DNA of 64,000 bases, taken from positions 1 through 64,000 of the IMG/VR virus record IMGVR_UViG_3300008954_003554, one strand, 5' to 3'. This document shows, one piece after another, positions 23,231-30,768 of this stretch (the stretch's first letter is position 1; every line of letters starts with the position of its first letter). This stretch comes from a virus. The notes under the pieces were generated by a model. That model was not told the origin of the DNA and ran no database searches. It saw only the letters and a list, made by a program, of their open reading frames with translations. The position numbers and the translations under genes were made by a program.

Positions 23231-24295
23231 ATGAAAATTACAAGAAGACAACTGAGAAGGCTAGTTGAGGTTGAGGTCAAGCTGACGGATGAGGAGATGA
23301 ACGCTGCAAGAGACGAGTTAATGCAGAAAGGTGGAACTTCAGACCCAGGAGACTTTGTTCAAGCTGTCAGGATGGCATCAGCTGATGATACTGACGAAGA
23401 TCTTTCAGATGAAGAGCTTTTGAAAATAGTCACAGATCAAGTTGATGATATCGCTGTTCATCCAATGGGAGACATCATTGACACCGAAAAACTTAATGAG
23501 GGATCTTGGGTGGGTTCTCGGAGAAAACTACTCCAGATTATTCAAGAAGAGCATGCTCGAATTGTGGAAGGCGACGTCGTCGGAATGTTCCCTCCGGGAC
23601 AGACAGCGATTCTGCAAATTGCAAGGGCACTAGCTTCCCGTGCTGAGGAGATGCTTGATCTCGACGGCGCTGGTGATGATATTGAGGTTCGTGTCGAACC
23701 AAACCTCTTTCTTACTCCTTACATAGATTTTGACGGACATGGCCAAGAGGTTCCCTCTCTTGCAAATCACGTCTATACCAACTATGTATCAGGAAAAGCC
23801 GGAGACCAGGCAGACTCGCTTGATGATATTCTTACGAGAATTAGTATTGACTATTTTGATGAACCCATTGAATACGCACTGGAGGCATTAGGTGATGACA
23901 GGTTCACAATGCCTGACACATATCACCAGGGTGATAAGTCGCAGATGATGAAGACAAAGGAGCTAGCATCTCAACAGGATCCCGAAGAGGTTGAGAAGAT
24001 GGGCATGGACTTTGAGAGATTCTTGCAAGGTATTGATCCAGAGGACCTGAGTGAGCAGCATCAGCCTCGCAACAACAAGCTGAATCAAGTAAATATACTT
24101 TTAGATGATGCTCTCAAACTTGTCGGAACGAACAACAAAGAAGCTTCCAGGAAGGTCCGGTCTGCTTCTAAAATTATGGACGGCGAGGCGGACGAGGGTG
24201 CTGTTGAGCAAGTTTCTCGTCTCGGTGACAAGCAAACAATAGTTGATATGAAGAGAATGGTAAACTCTAAGGGGTTTTCGTTTGCGCCAGACTAA
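23231..24295 (+). CDS. Tagged multi-module protein
   Basis: 354 residues, with TACGGAGGGG before the ATG. Tag MKITRRQLRRLVEVEVKL at the start. A second tag-like helix (SRRKLLQIIQEEHARIVEGD) follows KLNEGSWVG at about residue 95, and a LSEQHQPR motif lies at about residue 280. The three sites KLNE/G, RIVE/G and DLSE/Q could cut it into separate pieces. No enzyme motif found. Acidic throughout. Confidence 0.74.
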   Translation: MKITRRQLRRLVEVEVKLTDEEMNAARDELMQKGGTSDPGDFVQAVRMASADDTDEDLSDEELLKIVTDQVDDIAVHPMGDIIDTEKLNEGSWVGSRRKLLQIIQEEHARIVEGDVVGMFPPGQTAILQIARALASRAEEMLDLDGAGDDIEVRVEPNLFLTPYIDFDGHGQEVPSLANHVYTNYVSGKAGDQADSLDDILTRISIDYFDEPIEYALEALGDDRFTMPDTYHQGDKSQMMKTKELASQQDPEEVEKMGMDFERFLQGIDPEDLSEQHQPRNNKLNQVNILLDDALKLVGTNNKEASRKVRSASKIMDGEADEGAVEQVSRLGDKQTIVDMKRMVNSKGFSFAPD

Positions 24296-24349
24296 GAAGC
24301 TTTTCTGAAATTAAGTAAGAATTATTATGAACTCAATCGGGAGATGTGT

Positions 24350-24355
24350 TATAAT
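24350..24355 (+). promoter_or_regulatory. TATAAT box, leaderless layout
   Basis: TATAAT at 24350-24355, 5 nt before ATG 24361. The expected -35 position (24328) holds TGAACT, a weak match to the TGTAAA form. Transcription would start at about the A of the start codon. Confidence 0.45.
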
Positions 24356-24360
24356 AATTC

Positions 24361-25521
24361 ATGGATTTATTTACAGTTGCTGGCCACGGAACTAATACTC
24401 AGATTATTGAAAGACGACTGACTACATGTCAATATAGGCCCGAAGCTGTCTTCATGTCACCGGGAGTTCAATACGATTTTTGGGCTAAGTTCGATCCTAA
24501 AATTGAACCAGTTGTAGATTCTCCAGAGGGAAAGTTGATTCATGTACCGACATTTATAAATCCCGGACAGCACCACGTGAATTCTGTTTTTGACCTGAGT
24601 GATACACTTTCGCTTAGAGGTTTTAGCAAAGATTTGCATCTTAGGGGTCTTAATTTTGGTCGAAATGGTAGACATTTTCATGCTATCCTATCATGTGCTG
24701 CGCTTAGAGAGTCTACAGGAGACTTGGTCAGGTGGTCAGTGGGAAGAAAAAATATTTTAGACGTGGGAAATGCAGGAGAAACATGGCTTTATCAGGCACT
24801 TAAACTTTCTGGACCTATGTTTGTGGAGAATTTAAACTATTACACCCTTGATATCTGTGATGATGTAAAGTTAGCAAGAAACAGTACATCCCTAGAAGTT
24901 CCCGCTGATAGATGGCATCATTTCGCTCACGATGCTAGAAAGGTTGACGGGATAGACAAAAGACTTCTACCCGAAGAGGGGTTTGATGTCATTCACATTG
25001 CACAGGCTTCATGTGAACTTTTCACGGGTACTGACTATATTCAAACACTTGAAAAACTTTATAACTTACTTGCCCCCGGTGGCACAATAATATTTCCTGC
25101 TAAAAAATTAGAACTAGATACTTCGTGTGACCCCGAGAAGAGCAATGAAACATTATATAAAATGGGTGAAGGAGAGTTTAGAATTGGAGGAAATATTTCA
25201 GTTTTAACAGCTGAAACTGAAGACCTGATTGCTGAAAGAGGAACCATTAGTACTCGGGACTGGATTGCTTATAAGTTTTGGGTGCAATCCAACATACAAT
25301 ATTTCTATCAAAGCAACCGATCAGGAATTGATCTGTTTACGTATTGTAAAAGATATTTTGATGCAAGGGAGCCGCTGAGAATAGACTCGCTCTCGTTTTT
25401 CAATAACGTTAGAATTAGATCAGTTTCTATTCAGACTTCCGACGTTCTGCTGACTCAAAATTATATTCCAACACTCACGAGTCGTGCCACTCTTACGGCG
25501 ACAAAACCTTTCGATAAATAG
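24361..25521 (+). CDS. SAM-dependent methyltransferase-like protein
   Basis: 386 residues. Around residue 130, KNILDVGNAGETWLYQAL resembles methyltransferase motif I (LDVG-x-G). VIHIAQASCELFTG and LYNLLAPGGTIIFPAKKL match the motif IV and post-motif (L.PGG...) region of class I enzymes. Flanking N- and C-terminal domains are not recognised. Substrate unknown. No tag; it follows a -10 box with almost no leader. A PD-(D/E)XK nuclease gene follows, so a modification/nuclease pairing is possible but unproven. Confidence 0.6.
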   Translation: MDLFTVAGHGTNTQIIERRLTTCQYRPEAVFMSPGVQYDFWAKFDPKIEPVVDSPEGKLIHVPTFINPGQHHVNSVFDLSDTLSLRGFSKDLHLRGLNFGRNGRHFHAILSCAALRESTGDLVRWSVGRKNILDVGNAGETWLYQALKLSGPMFVENLNYYTLDICDDVKLARNSTSLEVPADRWHHFAHDARKVDGIDKRLLPEEGFDVIHIAQASCELFTGTDYIQTLEKLYNLLAPGGTIIFPAKKLELDTSCDPEKSNETLYKMGEGEFRIGGNISVLTAETEDLIAERGTISTRDWIAYKFWVQSNIQYFYQSNRSGIDLFTYCKRYFDAREPLRIDSLSFFNNVRIRSVSIQTSDVLLTQNYIPTLTSRATLTATKPFDK

Positions 25522-25546
25522 AAGATCCGACATGCCTATTTAATAT

Positions 25547-25936
25547 GTGGCACGAAAAAGGCGACAACGTAGGCGTAAGAGGGAGCTGTGGAGCAAGAAG
25601 TCAGACTACACATGTCTTGACGGATCGATAGTCTCAATGGATAGTACCTGGGAAGTTGCCTGTGCCAACCGTCTGGATGAACTTGGAATCCGATGGATAA
25701 GAAACCCATCTCTTAAGTTGAAGTACACCACGCGGGGCAGGAGACTCCGGAATTATATCCCAGACTTCTACCTGCCGGACCATGATGTCTACATCGAAGT
25801 CAAAGGGTATTGGACGGATTCGGCAAGACATAAGATGATGAGTGTGCAAGCACTGAATCCGGTAAAAATTATAATTCTCGAGAGCCTCGAAGAGATAGGA
25901 AGATTTGCCCCTGACCATCACGAAGATAAAGAATAA
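25547..25936 (+). CDS. PD-(D/E)XK-fold nuclease-like protein
   Basis: 129 residues from GTG 25547. A very basic start (RKRRQRRRKRELW) precedes STWEVACANRLDELGI, IPDFYLPDHDVYIEVKGYW and a KIIILE strand. Together these supply the E...PD...E-x-K metal-binding set of small PD-(D/E)XK nucleases (VSR/TnsA-like, phage homing or repair types). TATTTAATA lies directly upstream at 25537. Confidence 0.72.
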   Translation: MARKRRQRRRKRELWSKKSDYTCLDGSIVSMDSTWEVACANRLDELGIRWIRNPSLKLKYTTRGRRLRNYIPDFYLPDHDVYIEVKGYWTDSARHKMMSVQALNPVKIIILESLEEIGRFAPDHHEDKE

Positions 25937-25980
25937 AACACATCATTTCATAATAGTTATAATATGGACCGGAGCCGCCA

Positions 25981-26259
25981 ATGAAAATAACACGCAGACA
26001 GCTAAGACAGATTATTAAAGAAGAAACTAGAAAACTATCAGAAGGGTGGGGTATAGATACTGGGATAGCGATTCCGAAACACGGCGTGACAATCGGTGAT
26101 GTCCAGGACGAGGCTATGAGGCTTGATCAAGACCTTTATTTCATTAACGACCGTGGAAAAACATATAAGGTGATGTCAGATGGTAATCTCCAAGGTCTGC
26201 CCGGAGATGAGCTTCCATCAGGTGTTGATGATAGATTAGTATATACAAGGAGATCATAA
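25981..26259 (+). CDS. Tagged small protein
   Basis: 92 residues. Tag MKITRRQLRQIIKEETRKLSE, LSE before GWGIDTG. Cargo is beta-rich (GKTYKVMSDGNLQGLPGDE). A TATAAT-like box at 25959-25964 lies upstream without a good -35. 1-nt overlap (TAATG) with the next gene. Confidence 0.75.
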   Translation: MKITRRQLRQIIKEETRKLSEGWGIDTGIAIPKHGVTIGDVQDEAMRLDQDLYFINDRGKTYKVMSDGNLQGLPGDELPSGVDDRLVYTRRS

Positions 26260-26870
26260 TGAAAATCACGCGCAGACAGCTAAGGCAGATCATTAAGGAA
26301 GCTGGCGGGTATCGTGATTATTCTGATGATGAAGTTGAATATACCTCGCGTGCCGGAACATTATATGACGAGCTCCCTGGCTTAGGCCCGAGAGACGATC
26401 ATCTTGAAAACATAAGTTCGCAAGACATGGCTGACGCAAAAAGACATGCGGGTGATGACCCAAAGGCACAAGCAGATTATCTCGACATCAGTGTTGAAGA
26501 TTGGAATCGAATTCGCCAAGAGACAGATGATTGGTACGAAGAGAGACACATTCTTGATCAGATGGAGATGGTTGATGACAAATTTATTGACTGGTCCAGA
26601 GACTTAGCAAAAGCTTTGAAGTATAGAAGCGTTGAAGATATGCCTGCCGATATGACAAGTGATTCTTACGGAGGACCCTATGATGCTTGGGACAGAGGTG
26701 TAAGTCCTGCAGACTATGCAGCGAGTGCTTATTCTCCAGGGCTAGATAAGACTTCTTCGGGCGGGAGGCACCCGCTCGACGTCGACGGAGACGGAAAGCT
26801 GACAATATCTGAAATGAAGATCACGCGTAGACAGCTAAGAAGAATCATAAGAGAGGCTGCTGAGATATAA
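26259..26870 (+). CDS. Tagged protein with EF-hand and a second tag at its C-terminus
   Basis: 203 residues. Tag MKITRRQLRQIIKEAGG. The cargo is helical and acidic (LDISVEDWNRIRQETDDWYEE). The end reads HPLDVDGDGKLTISE followed by MKITRRQLRRIIREAAEI and stop. This EF-hand/tag joint is the same peptide as at about residue 85 of the 15340 protein, but with many synonymous base changes. The second tag has no cargo, like a fusion whose following gene was lost. Confidence 0.78.
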   Translation: MKITRRQLRQIIKEAGGYRDYSDDEVEYTSRAGTLYDELPGLGPRDDHLENISSQDMADAKRHAGDDPKAQADYLDISVEDWNRIRQETDDWYEERHILDQMEMVDDKFIDWSRDLAKALKYRSVEDMPADMTSDSYGGPYDAWDRGVSPADYAASAYSPGLDKTSSGGRHPLDVDGDGKLTISEMKITRRQLRRIIREAAEI

Positions 26871-26897
26871 ATCGAGCGCCCGGGCACGAGACACGCG

Positions 26898-26925
26898 TGT
26901 AGTCAAGAGCAGACTGTGGTACAAT
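26898..26925 (+). promoter_or_regulatory. Promoter TGTAGT-N16-TACAAT
   Basis: TGTAGT 26898-26903, TACAAT 26920-26925 preceded by TGG, then CCAAGGAGG. Drives the genes from 26952. Confidence 0.82.
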
Positions 26926-26951
26926 AGAAACATCCAAGGAGGATGTAAACT

Positions 26952-27239
26952 ATGTCACTATCAGTTAATCAACAAATGCAAAATGCTAAGCTGCTCACTC
27001 TTGGCGAGCTGCTGGAACTCAATCAATTTATCGTGGAGCAAATTAAGCAAGGGAGAGCAGAACAGGCACGCCAAATGAAACGAATGCTTTCTGTCGGAAG
27101 CAAGGTCTCGTTCGAAAACAATGACAGTAAGGTCGTTCAAGGTGAGGTCATCAAGATCATGAGGAAGTTCGCCCGGGTTAAGATCGGATCGGATACATGG
27201 CGAGTCCCGCTCAATCTTCTGACACTGGAGATGTCGTAA
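26952..27239 (+). CDS. Small protein with helical start and SH3-like C-terminus
   Basis: 95 residues with a strong AAGGAGG. Residues 1-45 are helical (TLGELLELNQFIVEQIKQGR). Residues ~48-95 (VGSKVSFENNDSKVVQGEVIKIMRKFARVKIG) form a KOW/SH3-like barrel. This layout is common in unnamed phage proteins (recalled). Confidence 0.68.
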   Translation: MSLSVNQQMQNAKLLTLGELLELNQFIVEQIKQGRAEQARQMKRMLSVGSKVSFENNDSKVVQGEVIKIMRKFARVKIGSDTWRVPLNLLTLEMS

Positions 27240-27478
27240 TGAATCTAGTAACAGTACTCTTCGTAAACGGGATCGTAAGCTCGGTCAGCGGGCAGTCGGT
27301 AACAGTCCAGATGGATGCGAAACCCGAATGTGATCCCGTCGTCCTGGTGATGCCACTCGCCTCCTTTCCGTGTGACATCGGTGAGGGATCTACTTTTCAT
27401 CTCATGAAACTAGAAGAGGATTCTGAGACGATCGTTGTTTGTGGAAACTTCAACCAGTCAATCAAGGAAAGGAGGTAG
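27239..27478 (+). CDS. DUF3006-like small protein, relative of 3209-3436
   Basis: 79 residues from ATG 27239 (TAATG overlap). VNGIVSSVSGQSVTVQMD and VMPLASFPCDIGEGSTFHL match the pattern of the protein at 3209 (PIAMFPCNLSEGD), but there is no signal peptide here. Function unknown. Confidence 0.6.
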   Translation: MNLVTVLFVNGIVSSVSGQSVTVQMDAKPECDPVVLVMPLASFPCDIGEGSTFHLMKLEEDSETIVVCGNFNQSIKERR

Positions 27479-27480
27479 AC

Positions 27481-27633
27481 ATGGATGATATCGAATATCC
27501 ATTTACTTTGAGTTATACCAAGCCTGATGGTGAGAAGATCAGTGTGGAAATCCACAATGACGGACAAGCCGAGGACGAGTATCACAATATGTGGTGGTTC
27601 TGCGGATATGACGTCAAATTTAGTGTGGACTGA
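27481..27633 (+). CDS. 50-residue hypothetical protein
   Basis: ATG 27481 preceded by AAAGGAGGTAGAC. A small beta-type protein (YPFTLSYTKPDGEKISVEIHND) with DEYHNMWWFCGYDV. Not recognised. 3 nt before the exonuclease gene, so co-transcribed. Confidence 0.62.
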   Translation: MDDIEYPFTLSYTKPDGEKISVEIHNDGQAEDEYHNMWWFCGYDVKFSVD

Positions 27634-27636
27634 TAG

Positions 27637-28458
27637 ATGAAAGTAGTATTATTTGATGCAATGAATCTGATACACAGGTCACGAAATGGTTTTCACAAAG
27701 GTGATCACCCACTAACATATCAGTTTTTTAGATCATTCAAGCCCCTCCTAGAGAAGCTTCAGCCTGACCTGGCTTACTTTGTCTTAGAGGGCAGACCTAA
27801 GAGTCGAACTGAGGCATATACAGACTATAAGTCTAATCGGCCATCACTACCCGATTCGTTTTGGCGGCAGCAAGGAGAGATTCTAAGCATCATGCAAAAT
27901 CTACCTGTCGTCCAGATCAGACATCCTGATCATGAGTGTGATGATGTTATCGCCAATCTTGCGAAGCATCACACAGAGTCAGGGAATAGTGTTGTCATTG
28001 TGTCAGGTGATTCTGACTTCATTCAGGTGTTTGACTCAATGGATCGTGAGCTCGTTGATATTTATCACCCAATTAAAAAGACGTTTGTCGAAAAACCTAA
28101 CTACACCTATCTCGACTGGAAAGCACTCCGGGGAGATGTAAGTGACAACATTCCTGGAATCAAGGGGGTGGGAGATAAGACGGCGACTAAGCTCATCAAT
28201 AATCCTGACCTGTTGAGTGAGACACTATCCAATCCCGAGAAGCGTGAGATATTTGAAAGGAATAAGTCACTCATTGCTTTTCACTGGTTCGAAGATCTAA
28301 GTGATGACTTAAGAAATGAAGGTGCTGAGATCTTCTATCCTGTGCCCTCTATGAAAAATGTCATGGAATCGTTTGATCAGATGGGATTCAAGACCATGCT
28401 GACAGACAAGTACTGGCCGAAGTTTGAAGGTGCTTTTCACTCTCTGCTTACTGACTGA
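27637..28458 (+). CDS. 5'-3' exonuclease / flap endonuclease (T4 RNase H / T5 D15 type)
   Basis: 273 residues. VVLFDAMNLIHRSRNG gives the first catalytic Asp; YFVLEGRPKSRTEAYTDYKSNR, HECDDVIANLAKHH and VIVSGDSDFIQVFD supply the other metal ligands. GDVSDNIPGIKGVGDKTATKLI is the helix-3-turn DNA-binding segment. The family removes RNA primers and flaps from lagging-strand fragments. It is the clearest replication gene in the window. Size is as expected for the phage members. Confidence 0.92.
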   Translation: MKVVLFDAMNLIHRSRNGFHKGDHPLTYQFFRSFKPLLEKLQPDLAYFVLEGRPKSRTEAYTDYKSNRPSLPDSFWRQQGEILSIMQNLPVVQIRHPDHECDDVIANLAKHHTESGNSVVIVSGDSDFIQVFDSMDRELVDIYHPIKKTFVEKPNYTYLDWKALRGDVSDNIPGIKGVGDKTATKLINNPDLLSETLSNPEKREIFERNKSLIAFHWFEDLSDDLRNEGAEIFYPVPSMKNVMESFDQMGFKTMLTDKYWPKFEGAFHSLLTD

Positions 28459-28496
28459 TCCAGCACCCAGCATCTCGTGCGCTACTAATAATAAAA
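28455..28496. repeat. Intergenic repeat A (42 nt)
   Basis: Begins on the exonuclease stop and is nearly repeated at 29195-29236: both read CTGATCCAG-ACCCAGCATCT then GCTACTAATAATAAAA, with about four differences. Confidence 0.75.
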
Positions 28497-28547
28497 TAAT
28501 AGAGTAGCTTAATAGTTATATAGGAGCTGCAAGGGAGAGCACAAGAC

Positions 28548-29198
28548 ATGCGCATTACTCGTAAACAACTGAGAAGAATCGTACAAGAAGAGATCTTGAG
28601 AGAGCAACAGTACCAACCTAGACCACCCAGCCTCGGTCGCGCCGGAGATTCCCGACCCTTAGACCCCTCAGATGTGGAGGCAGGTGATGAGCTTCTTGAC
28701 GTTCAGTTTAATATTCCAAACCGAGGGGGAAATCCCAGGATGTTCACTGCCACTGCTAGCGGCGTCGATGCCCCGGGAGGTTTTGCCTATGTCTATGCAA
28801 AGCCAGTAAAGATACGCAGTGATCATCTCACTAAAAGCTACGACCCAGAAGAAGAGACCGGGGGACTTCGTCGGATAGTGCCAGCTGTAGGAGTGAGCGA
28901 GGACGATATTGAGATTGAAATAACTAGCTTTGAATGTGTTGATCCCGCAGCAGGAACATACAGGATTAGCTGCGATTATGCATATGACGTCACTCTTGCC
29001 GGCCAAGATGCTGCGTCAGGTGATGGTACGACCACCACCACATTGTCCTGGGCTGAGATGCAGGCTTTAGCCACAGCACTTAAGAGGGGTGAGCAGTTTG
29101 GAAAATATGAACCCCCTGCCCCGCACAATCAGCATATAGGCATCAAGATATGCGTAACAGCTGGCACACCTAGATGGATATCCATCCGAGAGACCTGA
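28548..29198 (+). CDS. Tagged protein with LREQQYQPR motif
   Basis: 216 residues. Tag MRITRKQLRRIVQEEILRE, then QQYQPRPPS. The cargo is beta-rich with DVQFNIPNRGGNPRMFTAT, an acidic centre and Cys pairs (FECVD, RISCDYAY). Isolated from other tagged genes, in its own 0.65-kb block flanked by the intergenic repeats A and B. Confidence 0.74.
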   Translation: MRITRKQLRRIVQEEILREQQYQPRPPSLGRAGDSRPLDPSDVEAGDELLDVQFNIPNRGGNPRMFTATASGVDAPGGFAYVYAKPVKIRSDHLTKSYDPEEETGGLRRIVPAVGVSEDDIEIEITSFECVDPAAGTYRISCDYAYDVTLAGQDAASGDGTTTTTLSWAEMQALATALKRGEQFGKYEPPAPHNQHIGIKICVTAGTPRWISIRET

Positions 29199-29236
29199 TC
29201 CAGGACCCAGCATCTCACCCGCTACTAATAATAAAA
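29195..29236. repeat. Intergenic repeat B (42 nt)
   Basis: Second copy of the 28455 repeat, again starting on a stop codon (29196-29198). Shorter pieces of it (GAGCGCCCAGCATC) occur twice at about 30718-30742. Confidence 0.75.
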
Positions 29237-29339
29237 GCTCTAAGAGTAGATCAAGGGCGTAAGGAACAGAGAGCCGCTAAACCTCTCAGAGAATCATCAA
29301 TCACCCACACATACGTTACCACCCCTAAGAGAGCGCGCG

Positions 29340-29367
29340 TGTAATCAGGAGCTGACCGTGGTACAAT
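29340..29367 (+). promoter_or_regulatory. Promoter TGTAAT-N16-TACAAT
   Basis: TGTAAT 29340-29345, TACAAT 29362-29367 after TGG, then ATAAGGAGG. It is the only promoter seen for the seven-gene MKVGDLV array. The 29240-29339 stretch before it shows no gene. Confidence 0.82.
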
Positions 29368-29388
29368 AGATCTATAAGGAGGTTCTCA

Positions 29389-29571
29389 ATGAAAGCCGGT
29401 GATTTGGTGAGAATGAGAGGCACGCTTGAGTGGAATGGTCAGGTTGGGCTAATCACTAAGGTTCCTAGAACTCAGTGGGGCATGTGGGTTGTTATGCTTG
29501 CTTCCGGTGATGACACTTTTGTTGCGACCGGTCGTAAAGAGTGCATGGAGGTAATCAGTGAAAGTCGGTGA
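29389..29571 (+). CDS. MKVGDLV-family gene 1 of the seven-gene array
   Basis: 60 residues. MKAGDLVRMRGTLEWNGQVGLITKV... ends CMEVISESR. ATG with AAGGAGG. The last 14 nt (GTGAAAGTCGGTGA, 29558-29571) are also the start of gene 2. The ESR ending is dictated by the neighbour's start in the other frame. Confidence 0.82.
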   Translation: MKAGDLVRMRGTLEWNGQVGLITKVPRTQWGMWVVMLASGDDTFVATGRKECMEVISESR

Positions 29572-29782
29572 TTTGGTAATCAGGAAGATCCCTGAGCGTG
29601 GCACCAGCCGTAGGGCATCAGCCCTTAGCCAACGCCGGGAGCTGGGCCATGGCCTTATTTTAACGAAGCAAATGGGGGGAAGTAATCCTGTCCACCCATG
29701 TGTTACAGTCTATTATCCGTTGACTGGTGAAATGTATGATATCGCAGAGTCGCTCATGGAGGTAATCAGTGAAAGTCGGTGA
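29558..29782 (+). CDS. MKVGDLV-family gene 2 of the array
   Basis: 74 residues from GTG. MKVGDLVIRKIPERG, GHGLILTK, PCVTVYYPLTGE, MEVISESR. 14-nt overlaps on both sides. GGAGGTAATCA inside the upstream coding region acts as ribosome-binding site for this GTG. Confidence 0.82.
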   Translation: MKVGDLVIRKIPERGTSRRASALSQRRELGHGLILTKQMGGSNPVHPCVTVYYPLTGEMYDIAESLMEVISESR

Positions 29783-29972
29783 TCTGGTCGCACTTAGATT
29801 ATGTCAACAAGCAGGTACGATTGGAATGATTACAATGCTAACCAAGCCATCTCATCTTGCTAGGACTAAGCCTGAGCTCCGACTATACTGGGTTTTGACT
29901 GATTTGGGTAACCAATGCTTCACGGGTAGTCAGTTGATAAGACATGTCTGGATGGAAAATGAAACTCGGTGA
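29769..29972 (+). CDS. MKVGDLV-family gene 3 of the array
   Basis: 67 residues from GTG. MKVGDLVALRLCQQAGTIGMITML then a tail ending WMENETR. The closing overlap still spans 14 nt, although the sequence is ATGAAACTCGGTGA. Confidence 0.78.
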   Translation: MKVGDLVALRLCQQAGTIGMITMLTKPSHLARTKPELRLYWVLTDLGNQCFTGSQLIRHVWMENETR

Positions 29973-30138
29973 TTTGATATATGATTCTCACTTCAAAGAA
30001 CACGGTGTGGTGGTCGAAGCTAAACCCTGCGAGATTGGGCAAGGTGAGTGGTGTGCGATCCTTTATGCAGACGGTGAGCTAGTAGAGGGCATTCGGTCAT
30101 GGGAAGAAACAGTTGAGGTGGTTAATGAAAGTCGGTGA
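29959..30138 (+). CDS. MKVGDLV-family gene 4 of the array
   Basis: 59 residues from ATG 29959 (14-nt overlap). MKLGDLIYDSHFKEHGVVVEA, WCAILYADGELVEG, VEVVNESR. An in-frame ATG at 29944 is possible but breaks the family pattern. Confidence 0.8.
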   Translation: MKLGDLIYDSHFKEHGVVVEAKPCEIGQGEWCAILYADGELVEGIRSWEETVEVVNESR

Positions 30139-30322
30139 TCTCGTCCAGGTAGTGCAATCGGAATCGTGCACACTTCACACACCATTTGAAGGACAAGTAG
30201 GCGTAATCATTAATGTCTGTCTAGCTAAGTCTAAAGAACAGGATAGGTTTGTAGTACTAACAAGGAACTGTACTCTAATATTCGGACCAAGTTACCTCGA
30301 GGTTATACATGAAAGTCGGTGA
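30125..30322 (+). CDS. MKVGDLV-family gene 5 of the array
   Basis: 65 residues from ATG 30125. MKVGDLVQVVQSESC, QVGVIINV, RFVVLTRNCTL, LEVIHESR. 14-nt overlaps with both neighbours. Confidence 0.8.
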   Translation: MKVGDLVQVVQSESCTLHTPFEGQVGVIINVCLAKSKEQDRFVVLTRNCTLIFGPSYLEVIHESR

Positions 30323-30497
30323 TCTGGTAAAGAATCTAAACTCGGAATCGATGATGCATGGCGTTGTTGTGGACTTTGAGTTGCGGAGGGCGGGCGGCGG
30401 ACTTTACTCTGTGAGAATGCCTGTGGTGTTGTGGGCAGATAAAAGGTGCAGTCCAATTATGCCAGATATGGTGGAGAAAGCAAATGAAAGTCGGTGA
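30309..30497 (+). CDS. MKVGDLV-family gene 6 of the array
   Basis: 62 residues from ATG. MKVGDLVKNLNSESMMHGVVVDFELRR, PVVLWADKR, VEKANESR. Overlap of 14 nt each side. Confidence 0.8.
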   Translation: MKVGDLVKNLNSESMMHGVVVDFELRRAGGGLYSVRMPVVLWADKRCSPIMPDMVEKANESR

Positions 30498-30705
30498 TCT
30501 AGTTTTGTTTCCATGCGACTGGGAGCGCTATCAAAAAAGAATTGGAGTTTTGGTAGAGATTAGAGATAATCCAGCCGATTTAAATAATATTTTTATGCAG
30601 AGGCAAGGGCACTCGCCGCGAAAAATTGCTGACATTTTGTATAAAGGAAAAATGACTGGGTGCTGGGTGTCACATTTGGAAGAGGTGGCCAGTGAAAGTC
30701 GGTGA
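30484..30705 (+). CDS. MKVGDLV-family gene 7, end of the array
   Basis: 73 residues from ATG. MKVGDLVLFPCDWERYQKRIGVLVEI, then LEEVASESR. It still ends in the 14-nt overlap sequence although no full gene follows, showing that a downstream member was lost. Confidence 0.8.
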   Translation: MKVGDLVLFPCDWERYQKRIGVLVEIRDNPADLNNIFMQRQGHSPRKIADILYKGKMTGCWVSHLEEVASESR

Positions 30706-30709
30706 TTAG
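30692..30709 (+). pseudogene. Vestigial MKVGD start of a lost array member
   Basis: GTG AAA GTC GGT GAT TAG: the family start peptide MKVGD is followed at once by a stop, inside and just after the end of array gene 7. Confidence 0.6.
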
Positions 30710-30768
30710 TGACTGATCGAGCGCCCAGCATCGAGCGCCCAGCGAATCGTAGCAGCGAGCCCGGGACA

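Noticed and set aside
29389-30705. CRISPR array
   Set aside because: The short repeated units are 14-nt overlaps at gene junctions with coding sequence between them of variable length; no 25-40-nt repeats, no cas genes.
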